64,000 nt of DNA from NCBI RefSeq assembly GCF_017654505.1, contig NC_054538.1:26313674-26377673 (forward strand). Reading direction: 5' to 3'. The translations under genes were made by a program, and so were the position numbers. Each line of letters starts with the position of its first letter. Positions within the stretch are counted from its first letter, which is position 1. Positions 45,984 through 56,092 of this stretch are shown piece after piece. Under the pieces are notes generated by a model. That model saw only the letters and a program-made list of their open reading frames with translations, was not told where the DNA came from and made no database searches. This DNA comes from Polyodon spathula (Eukaryota > Chordata > Actinopteri > Acipenseriformes > Polyodontidae).

Positions 45984-46923
45984 ATCTTCTTCTCTTCCAA
46001 ATATTTTTTGTGTTGGTCAGAACAATTTCTTGTGAGGGTTTCTGTAGATGGCATGAGGTATTTCTTTAAATTATTTTCTAATAGTGTACAAGAGTTTAGT
46101 TCAGCTGTACCTACTGACATTTATTATACAGGGGTTTTCACATTCACTCCATAGGCCATTCTGGAGAACGGAAGGAATTAAAAGCAGTAATAATTGCAGA
46201 AGGGACATCTATTCATCCATAACAAATTGTGTGTATTTGATTAAACTACCTTTACCCTCTTGTGAAATATCAAGTTAACAAATCTGAGCTGAACCAGTTA
46301 CTCTGTTGCTACTATTTGCTTATCACCTCCACACTTTCTTCTCTGTCTTCCCAAAAACTATGGCAAAGACACATAACCATAATGTATCGATGTTTTTGAT
46401 TTCGCAAATAAAAAAAGCTAGCAGCTCTTTTCTGTCAAATAGGAAAAGTAAAATTGCTGTCCTCAAAGCCAAAGGCACTTATAGACCTAATTTATGCTAT
46501 AAACTTTCTTCTCAGATAATTTGTCTGATCCTGGGGTTATGGGAAGTGAGGGTTATGGGAAGTTTTAAATAGAATTGCATATTCCTGGTAGAGCAGTAAT
46601 ACTCAGAGAATAATGGAGAAACAGACCAGGGAAATCGAACAGTTTATTCTCAATTTGCTGGCTATAAGCACAATGCTGGTGTCTCACAATCATGCAGAAA
46701 CTCCACAATTGGATGTGTGCTCCCTTCAGTTGCACAGCATACAAGTTATCACATGCCGCTCAGGGAGCTAAACTTGTGCATCCGGCTGTCCCTAGTTTTT
46801 GACTGGTAACAGAACATCTCTTTGACTTTTACACAGCTCTACTGTGCAATCTGATTATCAAGCTACACTCTGGTGCTACGTTCTTTCTCTTCTTGAAGTT
46901 TGATCTGGTGGTCTGCTCTAAGC
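45695..46923. other. AT-rich DNA, no gene recognised
   Basis: A 29-bp A-run at 45953-45981 is the only clear feature. Confidence 0.5.
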
Positions 46924-47261
46924 AGGCACAGATTTAGACCGGTTCACGTGAACTGGTCAGAAAAAATATAACTCCATTGACAATAATTTATTTAAAATGA
47001 TGGTGCTTTCCTAAAAAACAATACTGTGCAGTGCTTTGTTTAATCCTGTCACCTCTCTTCTTTCCCGTAATAGTCCGTGAAAGCTGATCTGGTTGGCCAG
47101 CTGTAAAGAAATGTCGATCTTCTCTTTTGGTTACAGGTAGCTGCCTTGAGCTTCATGCAACCAATGAGCTCAAGCAATGGAAACTTGGATTGTTTTTAGC
47201 TAAACACCCAACAAGGCTGGCAACTCCTCAGATTGAAGCGCTGTCGGCTATCAGAGAGTTG

Positions 47262-47321
<60 letters not shown>
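47262..47321. repeat. (TA)n microsatellite
   Basis: About 60 bp of TA followed by an A-run. Confidence 0.92.
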
Positions 47322-47326
<5 letters not shown>

Positions 47327-48269
47327 AAAAACATTACTGTAGCACTGGCTGTTGAACTCACCTCTGGACATGGCTGTGAAAATACCCCCTGACAAGGGAC
47401 AGAAAAAGATATTACATTTCTTTACGCCTTTAAGGTAATTCAGCTGGTCACTGAATCTGAAATCAAACTGTAATGTTAGTTTAAAAAAGAAAAAAACACT
47501 TGCCAATGTATTAGTTGATTAGGCTAGAACAAAATTGTGTTGTTACAAATGTCTATGACTATATTGTACTCAAGTATATCAAGATTTTTTTCAAAAAATG
47601 CAAACACAAAACTTAAAAAAAAAGCACATTTCTAAACAGATTCTATGGCAAAATGTCGGTTTATTCATTATTATTTGGCTTTTTACCGTTTTTACAGTTT
47701 TTTTTAGATTTAGACTTAAAGTTTAAATGCTATTTTTGAATATATTAAAGATGAAATTACCATGTTTTCCTTCTAAATTAACTTACATGCATTTTACAGT
47801 GAACATTTAAAAATATTTCTAGAAAAAGCTATCACAAATTATATATAAAATGTATAATGAAAAAAATTCATCTCATGGTATTTTTCAGTGAAAGTGCAGG
47901 GAAAGAATGTTCCCCTCCCAAAAAACAGTGCCCAGCAGCTGCTAGCCATGTCTAGATGAGGATAAAAGTAGCTGTGTAATTTACGAAAATGTTTTCTAAA
48001 ATAAGTGTATAATAAAAATAAACAAAAGAAAAACAAATGATTGATGATTGTCTTTTCAGAATTAGATGCTGAGAGTATCCACCATCCAGATGACTTTGAA
48101 CTACATATAAACACACAAACTTGAACAGATGCAAAGAGATATGAGCTTTTTATGCTGTCATGGTAGCCTAATGAGAAATATAAATTCCCAAAGCAGAAAA
48201 CATCAGATAACATAACGAGGTCATTCAGAAGGGAATGGTTCATACAGTTTCCTTGGTTGCTTTATTCAG

Positions 48270-50038
48270 CAGTTGATGATGGAGCCTATTGCAAATATGG
48301 TGTGCTTTTTGGCAGAGGAGCAGGGACAAATGCAGAAAAACTAGAAAGGTTATACATTCACAGAGATAATGCAACATGTGATGCAGAGAACACATCAAGC
48401 AATACTGGCAATTTCCATGCCATGCTAAAACTTAGAGTTGATACTGGTGACACAGTCTTGCAGGAACACTTTAAAACTGTTAAGAAGAACACCACTTACC
48501 AGTCTTAAACCATTCAAAATGAAGTAATTACTATCTGTGGATCATGGATTCAAAAAAGAATTGGCCCATTTTGAATCCTGGCTAATTCTAGCAACAGAGA
48601 GCAACTGCCTCTTGTTCTACGCTATGTTGACCAAAATAAAGATATAAAGGAAGATTTTGTGGGATTTTGGGAGTGTGAAGATGGTGTTTCAGGGCAAGCA
48701 GTTGCAAATTTAATTTTAAAAATAATTAGAAATCTTGGCCTGGACATGGCCTGTTAGGTAGGTCAATGTTATGATGGAGCTGGAAACATGGCAGGCAAGT
48801 ACAAAGGTGCTTCAGCACTCATTGAGAATCAGTATCCACTTGCTTCATACACTCATTGTGCATCCCATCAGCTGAACCTTTGTGTAGTTAAAAGTTACAA
48901 AGTTCAAAGCATTAAGCACATGATTAATACAATTGGTGAGATACATAGGTACTTTTCCTTCTCCCCAAAGCGTCAGTCCCTATTGCAGGAAAAAAATACA
49001 GGAAATGATTCCAAATTCAAAACTAAATAAAGTTATTGATGTATGCCAGACTAGATGGGTTCAAGAGTGAATGCCATAGAAGTGTTTTCCACACTATGTG
49101 AATCCATACTAAATACTATGGACTGCATCAAAGGAAGTGGAGACCAAGAGTGGAATGCTGAGACCAAATCTAAAGCCAATGAATTTTACTATTCAATGAT
49201 TAATTTTGAATTGATCATGCACCAACAGTGGTATGAGAATGATAAGCTTTTACTAGTGGCATCAACACCAAGTTACAGAGATCTTCACTGGATATGACCA
49301 CTGCCTACTCCAGTATTGAGGAATTAAATCTAACATATTAGATGTAAGAGCAAACATTGATTTTCACCATCTGGCCTGGTTTGCTTCAGCAAGTAATCTT
49401 GCTGAGAAGATTGGAACAGTAGTTACCCAGCCTAGAATCTGTGCGAGACAGACACACAGATGTAACACTGAAGCAGAAACACCACAAGAATATTTTAAAA
49501 GGACTGTCACAATTCCTTTCCTAAATCAGCTTATCTCTGAATTAGAGAGCAGATTTTTCCATGGCCAGGAGTGTGCCGTAAAGGGTTTCTCATTAATACT
49601 TAGTCTGATGTGAGAAGGATGGAAAGAAGCAGCCAAGCAATTGTATCACAAATATGAATGCCATCTTCCAGCGCTGTCCAACCTTGAGGCAGAGCTAATG
49701 CTTTTAGATCACTGTTGACAAACAAGGCTTTAAAAGACCAACTACTGTGTCAGACACATTAAAGGCCTGTAATTCAGTGATGTACCCCAACATCAGCAAG
49801 GCATTTAATGTGTTAGCTTCCTTCCCTGTGACAACATGTGAGTGTGAGAGATCAGTCTCAGCAATCAGGCTTAAGACATACATGAGAAGTACCATGAGTA
49901 ATGAAAGACTGACAGGTTGGCCCTTATGCATGTCCATTATGACATGAATATCAATTTAGAACAATTAATGGATAAGTTTGTAAGACACCATCCAAGGCGT
50001 CTGGAATTAATCAACATCCTTGAAGACAAGGAAAGATA
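48270..50038 (+). pseudogene. hAT transposase (TTF/ZMYM1-like), many stops
   Basis: Plus-strand fragments form one collinear transposase. It starts with a TTF-type zinc-finger-like piece (GAYCKYGVLFG), then an N-terminal segment (48270-48508). The RNase H-like core follows: the first catalytic Asp block (ILADETAD in relatives) is reduced to ILANSSNRE, so that Asp is lost, while the second block CYDGAGNMAGKYKGA (48764-48810) is intact. Then come a helical insertion (48830-49300) and the C-terminal hAT dimerisation motif TCECERSVSAI (near 49830-49865). At least ten stops or frameshifts occur. The nearest relatives I recall are annotated in fish as zinc finger MYM-type 1-like or 52-kDa repressor-like. 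Confidence 0.82.
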
Positions 50039-50521
50039 AGCAGGCAGAATGTAAGTAAAATATATATATTTATTTTCCTTTTTAAATAACTCCATACATT
50101 TCGTGTATATTTACTCTTAGTATGTTATTTAAATTTGCTTGAAAATAATTTGTGGGGTGGGACCTTTTATGTAACTTGAATTTTGTGAACCTGTCTACGT
50201 GCACGGCTAGATCCGCCACTGCTTAATAATGTGCTTTTCTTTTTTTTGTGTTCATTGTTTCACATTACTGTCAGCTTAAACCGAGGTGGCTTCTCAGCCC
50301 CACATCTACTGTATTCAAAGCACATTAGGCCTAAAAAAAAATTAGGATCTGGTTGCATGACCTACATCCCAAAATGATCCCTGACCAAGCACATTTTATT
50401 AGGATTTTCCAATCATAAAAAAGAAAACAACGCTGTAGAAAGGAACCCAGATAAAATAAAAAGCAGATCAAGCAAAACAGCTCAGCTGAGTTGTAGTTTT
50501 GACTGCATCATAATTATAGGT

Positions 50522-51101
50522 TGTGGCAGGAAATGGCATTGCAGTGACGTCAGACCGGAAGGCGGAACAAGAACAGGTGGGTACGGAGCAATGGCGCTTG
50601 CACCGTTTATTAAATAACAAAAATAAATAAAATATTTAAACAAAAATAAACACTGCTCCCAGAGTACAAAAATAAAAAGTTGAACCAAAAATGATCACCA
50701 ACACAGAAATACAAATATGATCCAGGTCAGGCTGGGCAATCGCCTTTAGAGATCCTAGATAGTTTTAAATGTATTTTCTCCTCTCTCGCTCTCCTCCACA
50801 CAGCCACCTGGAGTGCAGAGAGCTGCAGGTATTTATGCAGGTGACCATCTCCCAGTTAGCAACAAATTAATCACGTCATTAATTCGGGAGATGGCCACCT
50901 TCTGCACGAGTTTTTAATATGGATGGGGCTTCCCATCCATGCTGCAAAACAATACAGAACAAAACAAAACAAAACTCAAAATACACAAATATAAAACAGT
51001 AAACAAATACAAAATAACACAGGGGCGGAGGGGGAGACCCCGTTCTAAAAATAAACAAACAATACAATCAAACAGCAGGGCTTTCCTACCGCCCTGCTAC
51101 A
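50522..51101 (-). mobile_element. Solo LTR (580 bp), TSD TAGGT
   Basis: Begins TGTGGCAGGAAATGG and ends GCCCTGCTACA, bounded by TAGGT at 50517-50521 and 51102-51106. It is homologous to the LTR at 29169-29839 but shorter. Read on the minus strand an AATAAA signal lies in the right half (TTTATTAAATAAC complement near 50607-50617). No interior survives. Confidence 0.92.
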
Positions 51102-51106
51102 TAGGT

Positions 51107-51539
51107 AAAAAAATGTTTAAAATTGAATATACAATTCAAATGTATATTTACATTAACATTCAATGACATTGGAGGGGCTTAATGTTAATTGGATTTAAAT
51201 GGTGCCTACAAACAATAGCAATATAGAAGCCAGCATTTCAACAACCTTAGTACTACTATTTAGAATGTTTCATTTTTTTCTTAAACATGTTTATTTTTTA
51301 TGAAACATAAAAAATGAAGATGCTTATTTTATAGTTGTTTCCTTGCATTAGTCACATGATGCATGAATCATGATCTATAGTGTAACAATAATAATAATTA
51401 TAAAAAAAGAAAGATGTTACTAACGATTTATCTCTCTAAATTTAAGGCCAATAAACTTTAAATATCTCCATTTTGATATTAAATGACAGTCTTTCTGATT
51501 TTTACTGCCACAAACCTACTGGTAACCCCCAAACAGACC
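51107..51539. other. AT-rich DNA, no gene recognised
   Basis: No supported feature. Confidence 0.5.
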
Positions 51540-51751
51540 AGACAAAGTTTAAAAACTGCTGTGCGTGCTGGGTTAAGACCAGCACGGTACTTGTTTTGTT
51601 TGAACTGTTATTTTGCTCTGTGTGCTTTCTTACATTGTATTATTTTGTTTAATAAATAAAGAAAACAGTGCATTTGCGACTCACCAGCAGTACTTGTGTG
51701 TGCCAACTTCCTGGTCTGTGACGATGTTACCCACTCAGCCATCCTATCACA
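51540..51751 (+). repeat. Probable truncated LTR (3' part)
   Basis: Shares the layout of the LTR at 59223-59824: a GCACGGTACTTG word, a TGTTTAATAAATAAAG polyadenylation region, a GACTCACCAG/CAGTACT-like U5 and an end in CCTATCACA at 51751. The 5' part is not recognisable. Confidence 0.45.
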
Positions 51752-52069
51752 GGTCCATAGTCATATAACTTACCCTCTCTTTATTGTGCGCATACATTAA
51801 ATTGTATTGTTAACTCATCTTAACAGGAAAGGCTACTTGCAAGTCTATATTATTTTAATTCTGTGAGTTACTGGGGAGTGAATGCAGGTTTTCTTACCCT
51901 CTTACTCGCAAGCAGCACCTTTTAGTACAGGAGTCCCTTGCTTTACAGACACCGTTTTGCCATACATTCTGATATACTTGATATGTCCCCAATAAGCAAT
52001 TTAGTGTGACACTAGGAATTGCATTATCCAAAGAGACCAATTGAAAAAAAAAAAAGACTGTTATACTCA

Positions 52070-52470
52070 CTGGATGATTCCCATTACATGACAGTAGATG
52101 TTAAAACGTCATGCTGATTTGAACTCGGCTCTCACCAAGATAAGCACCAACTAATATGTAGCTTTACAGTAAACTAATGTGATCCATCTTGGTCACAATC
52201 CATTTGCGTTTCCTTACATCTGATGATGTAGATATCCTTCTGCCTGGTGTTGATGGCTGAAGTGTAATGCTGGCTCCAGGGATCAGCTTATTTTGCCTCC
52301 TCAGTGCATCAGCACACACAATGGCTGCGATGCTGGCTTCGGGGATCAACCACAGTGCGGTCTCCCCAGCACAAGCGTCTGGATTAAGCTAAGTAGGGTA
52401 CATCTCTGGAGTTTTCAAGTGGGCACCTTCCATCCTTGGTGTTTCATCGACTAACCCACTACACCTCAAC
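52070..52470 (-). mobile_element. 5'-truncated LINE copy (3' tail only)
   Basis: About 400 bp align with 9425-9825, the 3' tail of the REL-endonuclease LINE, in the same orientation: shared ATGCTGATTTGAACTCGGCT, CCTTCTG-CTGGTGTTGA and GTAGGGTACATCTCTGG segments. No ORF part is present, as expected of incomplete target-primed reverse transcription. A 12-A run near 52045-52056 adjoins the 3' side. Confidence 0.82.
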
Positions 52471-52975
52471 TGATGAAAATAAACCCAACAGCAAAGTAGC
52501 CTACTAAACCACTAAGATTAAGAACATGATTAAAAGGGCATATAAACATACTGAGATCGATCAGTTGGAAAAGGGAAAGAAGCTTGCAGAAGTGCAAGAT
52601 TCAGAATTTGAAGTCTTTAATTGCTTTGTGCTCATGACAAAAAAACAAAAAAACAAAGTAGTAGGTTGGCTATATGTTACTTGTAGCCATCCATAGACTA
52701 CACAGTTTTCTAAGTTAATTTAAAAGTTATTTATTTCTGTAAAGTGTGTGCAGTATATAAGGTACTGTATAGTGTCAAAACGTGTTAATGCAGTACCATG
52801 ACATGTTTTGTGTACTATGTAGGCTACAGTAAAAGAAAACACATTATGTTTGTTTTTTTAGCATTGTACAGTATGTGTAATGTAGTAGCATGATTTGTTT
52901 TGTGTTACCGGTAGCCTACAGGCCAAAGTAAAAAGAAAGTGCACCGGTTATTCATTTGATTTTATGACTGTGCTG
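52471..52975. other. AT-rich DNA, no gene recognised
   Basis: No supported feature. Imperfect repeats of GTAGCATGAxxTGTTTTGTGT occur near 52790-52910. Confidence 0.45.
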
Positions 52976-53254
52976 TACAGCAATGGCCAAAAGTTTAGCA
53001 TCACCTAGAATTTTAGGATTGAGACATAATTAAAAAATAAATTATATGAACACAATTTTGATCTTTTACCATAAGCCATAATAGTAGTACAGGACTTCAT
53101 GATTGATTTTGAAATGTCCCGTTTTTATCAGGTTTTTATTATTATATGGAAAACGACAAAGAGGCATGTCATTATTTAGTAGGTTTCGTTTGACTTTATG
53201 GAGCAAAATATGTTAATTCTACAGAGTGATGCAAACCCTTTGGCCATAGCTGTA
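52976..53254. mobile_element. Tc1/mariner MITE (about 279 bp)
   Basis: Left terminus TACAGCAATGGCCAAAAG continues to TTTAGCATCAC. The reverse complement of the right terminus is TACAGCTATGGCCAAAGG continuing to GTTTGCATCAC. This gives about 29-bp inverted repeats with a few mismatches, flanked by TA. The interior is AT-rich and has no transposase. Confidence 0.8.
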
Positions 53255-53970
53255 TATGCCGAATGTGCACATTTATATTTGTACATAATGTAATGTGTAC
53301 AGAGAATACATTAATGTTATCTCAGCGCAATGATTACATTTTTTTTTTGTATCCATAACGTGATGGTGTAAACAGATGGTGGTATGCCATTGGTGTCTTA
53401 AGTAGGAAACACAGCTCATTTGCTTACCTCTGACAATTGGTTAGATACAATCTATAATAACAATTTGTGACGGTAAATCACATCTAAAACTATTACTAGC
53501 CAGTAAAATAACCAGGCATTAGTTTTATAAATCACATGTTAAATACCGATCAGTCTTTTTTTTTTTTTTTAATGGCCAGAATTGATTATGGCCTATCGTG
53601 ATTAACACGACAGTATTTCATCGGGTGATTCATAAAAGCCATTTACTGTCACTCACCACAAGTAACTTGCCTGTGCAGACCACTTTTCTCATTAACATAT
53701 TATTTGTCTGATTCGTAAAGCTGTATGGTGCTGTTAATTGACTCTTACTGGCATCATAATAACCACATGTCTCAGACCAGGCGGAGAATGAGATCTAATT
53801 CCAGTCTAATTTCCTATCATAATTTCTGTGTTTAGGAACATGTATTTAAGCCGTTAGTAATAGTAAAAAGTGCTGTTTAATTATCCAATAATTTAAGTAT
53901 TTTTTTTATTTGTAAGTCATATATTTAATTGGATTGTTAACTTATCTGAACAGGATAGGCTACTTACTGG
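53255..53970. other. AT-rich DNA, no gene recognised
   Basis: No supported feature. Confidence 0.5.
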
Positions 53971-54312
53971 TTGGTAAACATAAAAATCAGGTTTGTAGCC
54001 TATTCATTTGAAGTGGAGAAAATGCCAGGCTTTGGTGTGCTTGTGTGGGCTGTACATCAGGAGGAGGGAGACATTGTGAAAGATAATCCTCCCAGAAATG
54101 TGAGGAAACCCTGCAGATTTGATCTTCTGAATTACTCTGATAATGTGATTCGTAGCAGGTATCCACGTAACACAAGCACAATTATTCGCCCTTGTGAAGA
54201 ACTAGAACATGAACTGAAGAGTTGAAGTGCTGGAAACAAGGATATTCCCATATTGATGAAAGTTACACTCACTGCATGATTTGGATTCTGATGTGAGCGA
54301 GTTTTTGCAGGT
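53971..54312 (+). pseudogene. PIF/Harbinger transposase (HARBI1-like) N-terminal scrap
   Basis: One plus frame reads RKPCRFDLLNYSDNVIRSRY, then a disrupted TIIRPCEELEHELKS, then after a stop AGNKDIPILMKVTLTA. This order (R..R..RxDxLxxYxDxxxxxRYRxxxxTIxxLCEEL, then NKALP-type motif) is the N-terminal region of HARBI1-like transposases as I remember them. A stop and small frame changes disable it. The DDE part is absent, and sequence beyond a CAGGTAT word near 54309 is unrelated, so this could be a first exon followed by an intron. Confidence 0.5.
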
Positions 54313-55027
54313 ATATTGATCATTGTCCATGCACAGAAAGCCAGTACTTAGCTTTACATATTTTTTTCATAGCATTCCATCTACCGATAGAGGCAGCACA
54401 AGTCATTTTAAAGTAAATTATATTTGATTACATCCTCCCACATGTACGTGTGTTTAATATTAATATCGAAAAATACATATTTGTGTCCAACTGGATTGTA
54501 GATTTGTTTGACTTTAGTAACACATACATTGCATTTTGTAATCCAATTTTGCTAAGAAATCGAGTAGTATTGCGTGACAGGCAGGGTTTTTCAGTCTAGC
54601 TGTATTTATTTATTTTAAATTAAGATAATATTTTTGTATGGTAAGGTGTACTGTATGAGGAACATATTTTAGATGTATTACTGTATTGTATTTGAATAAA
54701 TTGTTCAGGCATTTGTGAGGTATTTGTGAAGGAATACAGCAATAAATAAAAACATTGTTTTCACCATTTAACAATGATTTTTTTTTTTTTAATGTAACTG
54801 CACGTGATGTCTTTCTGTGCCATTTCTCATTCAAGCCAAAGTTTTAAACACATGAGAAAAATTACTGGAGCTTGCTCCAGTGCTTCTGTACTTTCTTGTG
54901 CTATGAAAAGGAAACGTGTGCTAACATTAGAGGATTCTTTTTTTTCTCAACCAAAAGTAAAATATGAACATATAGGCCAGAATGTCAGTTTTCCACTGTT
55001 ATATATTATTCTGCAGGTGCAGAGCAT
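54313..55027. other. AT-rich DNA, no gene recognised
   Basis: No supported feature. Confidence 0.5.
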
Positions 55028-55300
55028 TGTTCATGTGCACAGTAAGTGAGAAATTGTTACAATGTATATCAGCACGTGTAAGGCCGCGTGTTTGCTGAAT
55101 GCATCTCAACACGTGTAAGGCTGTGTGTTTGCTGAATGCATCTCAACACGTGTAGGGCCACATGTTAGGAGGGTATAAAAGGGGGTTCTTGGGGTTCTGT
55201 GTTGGGTATTCTGTGTGAAACTACCTGAATAAACTACGTTTGATTTTGTACAGTTCCCTTTGTCTGGGCTCACTTATTTCCAGACCCAAAATACATAACA
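55028..55300 (+). repeat. 5' LTR of the decayed gypsy element (273 bp)
   Basis: TGTTCATG...ATAACA. TATAAAA at 55174-55180 and AATAAA at 55228-55233 define U3 and R. U3 holds a two-fold imperfect tandem repeat of about 40 bp containing TGAATGCATCTCAACACGTG. Confidence 0.9.
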
Positions 55301-55303
55301 AAT

Positions 55304-55321
55304 TGGCGACGAGGATGGGAT
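55304..55321 (+). other. Primer binding site, tRNA-Ser type
   Basis: TGGCGACGAGGATGGGAT starts three bases after the 5' LTR and matches, over 18 bases, the complement of the 3' end of vertebrate tRNA-Ser(GCT) as I recall it. Confidence 0.75.
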
Positions 55322-55370
55322 CTTGCTAATAAGGATTCAGCACAGTTAAAAATAAGAAAAGAGCAAAAGG

Positions 55371-56080
55371 ATGGCTGCTATCGGAAGAGCCGAAGATTTC
55401 CAGTTCGACGAAAATGAAGAAAGTTTCTAAGGGTATCTGGACTGTGCTGAAGGGTTTTGATATGCCAAAGAAGAACTTTATCACTGAGCGATACAGTTTT
55501 CATACATGGAACCAATTGGAAGGAGAAACTGTAGCTGAGTTTCTGGCGCAGTTAAATAAACTATCGGTAAATTGAAGTTTTGGGACATTTCTGGAGGAAG
55601 CTCTACGAGAACGGCTGGTTTGTGGACTCTGAATTGCTGAACTAAGAGACAGGTTGCTGAATGCTGCTTCTACAAAGGACCAAACATTGGCTACTGCTAC
55701 GGAGATGGCCTCGGTGTACGAACGAATGAAGAAAGGTGCAAAGCAGTTTTCTCAAATGCCAACTGTGTCTACAAATGCTATCAAGGGAAAGACAGCACCG
55801 ATGGTGAAGAGGAGCCCTTGTTTTCGTTGTTCTGGAACGAGCCATGCTCCAGATTCTTGTCGGGTTGCGGAAAAACAGGACCCGCACAGTGGGCTTGCCG
55901 TTCAACTACACTGAAGAAGAAATCAGAGAATGCTGGAGAATGTTGAAAGACATGGGCTACTGGCGGGGCTCTCTACCTCGCAAATCAGCCAATGGACACC
56001 CCAGAGTCCCCTGTGAGTCTGACTGTGATTTTGAATTGTACACTGTAAAGTTTAACATTGATTTTGAAAAATGTAAATGT
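55371..56080 (+). pseudogene. gag of decayed gypsy element
   Basis: Begins MAAIGRAEDF at 55371. Stops and a deletion follow within about 20 codons. Later fragments match capsid-like sequence (WNQLEGETVAEFLAQLNKLS, then ALRERLVCGL). A zinc knuckle of CX2CX4HX4C form (CFRCSGTSHAPDSC) lies near 55819-55860. In a live element this protein would form the particle and bind RNA. Confidence 0.75.
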
Positions 56081-56092
56081 TAATGATGTAGT

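Larger units (their letters stand above)
46924..50221 (+). mobile_element. Decayed hAT DNA transposon
   Basis: The minus strand from 50221 inward reads CAGTGGCGGATCTAGCCG, a hAT-like terminus. At the left, CAGGCACAGATTTAGACCGG at about 46924 is a plausible diverged partner, and both are followed by related GTTCAC/CACGT words. The transposase relic at 48270-50038 lies between them in plus orientation. An 8-bp target duplication is not evident, so the left boundary is tentative. A (TA)n tract at 47262-47321 lies in the 5' part. Confidence 0.55.
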
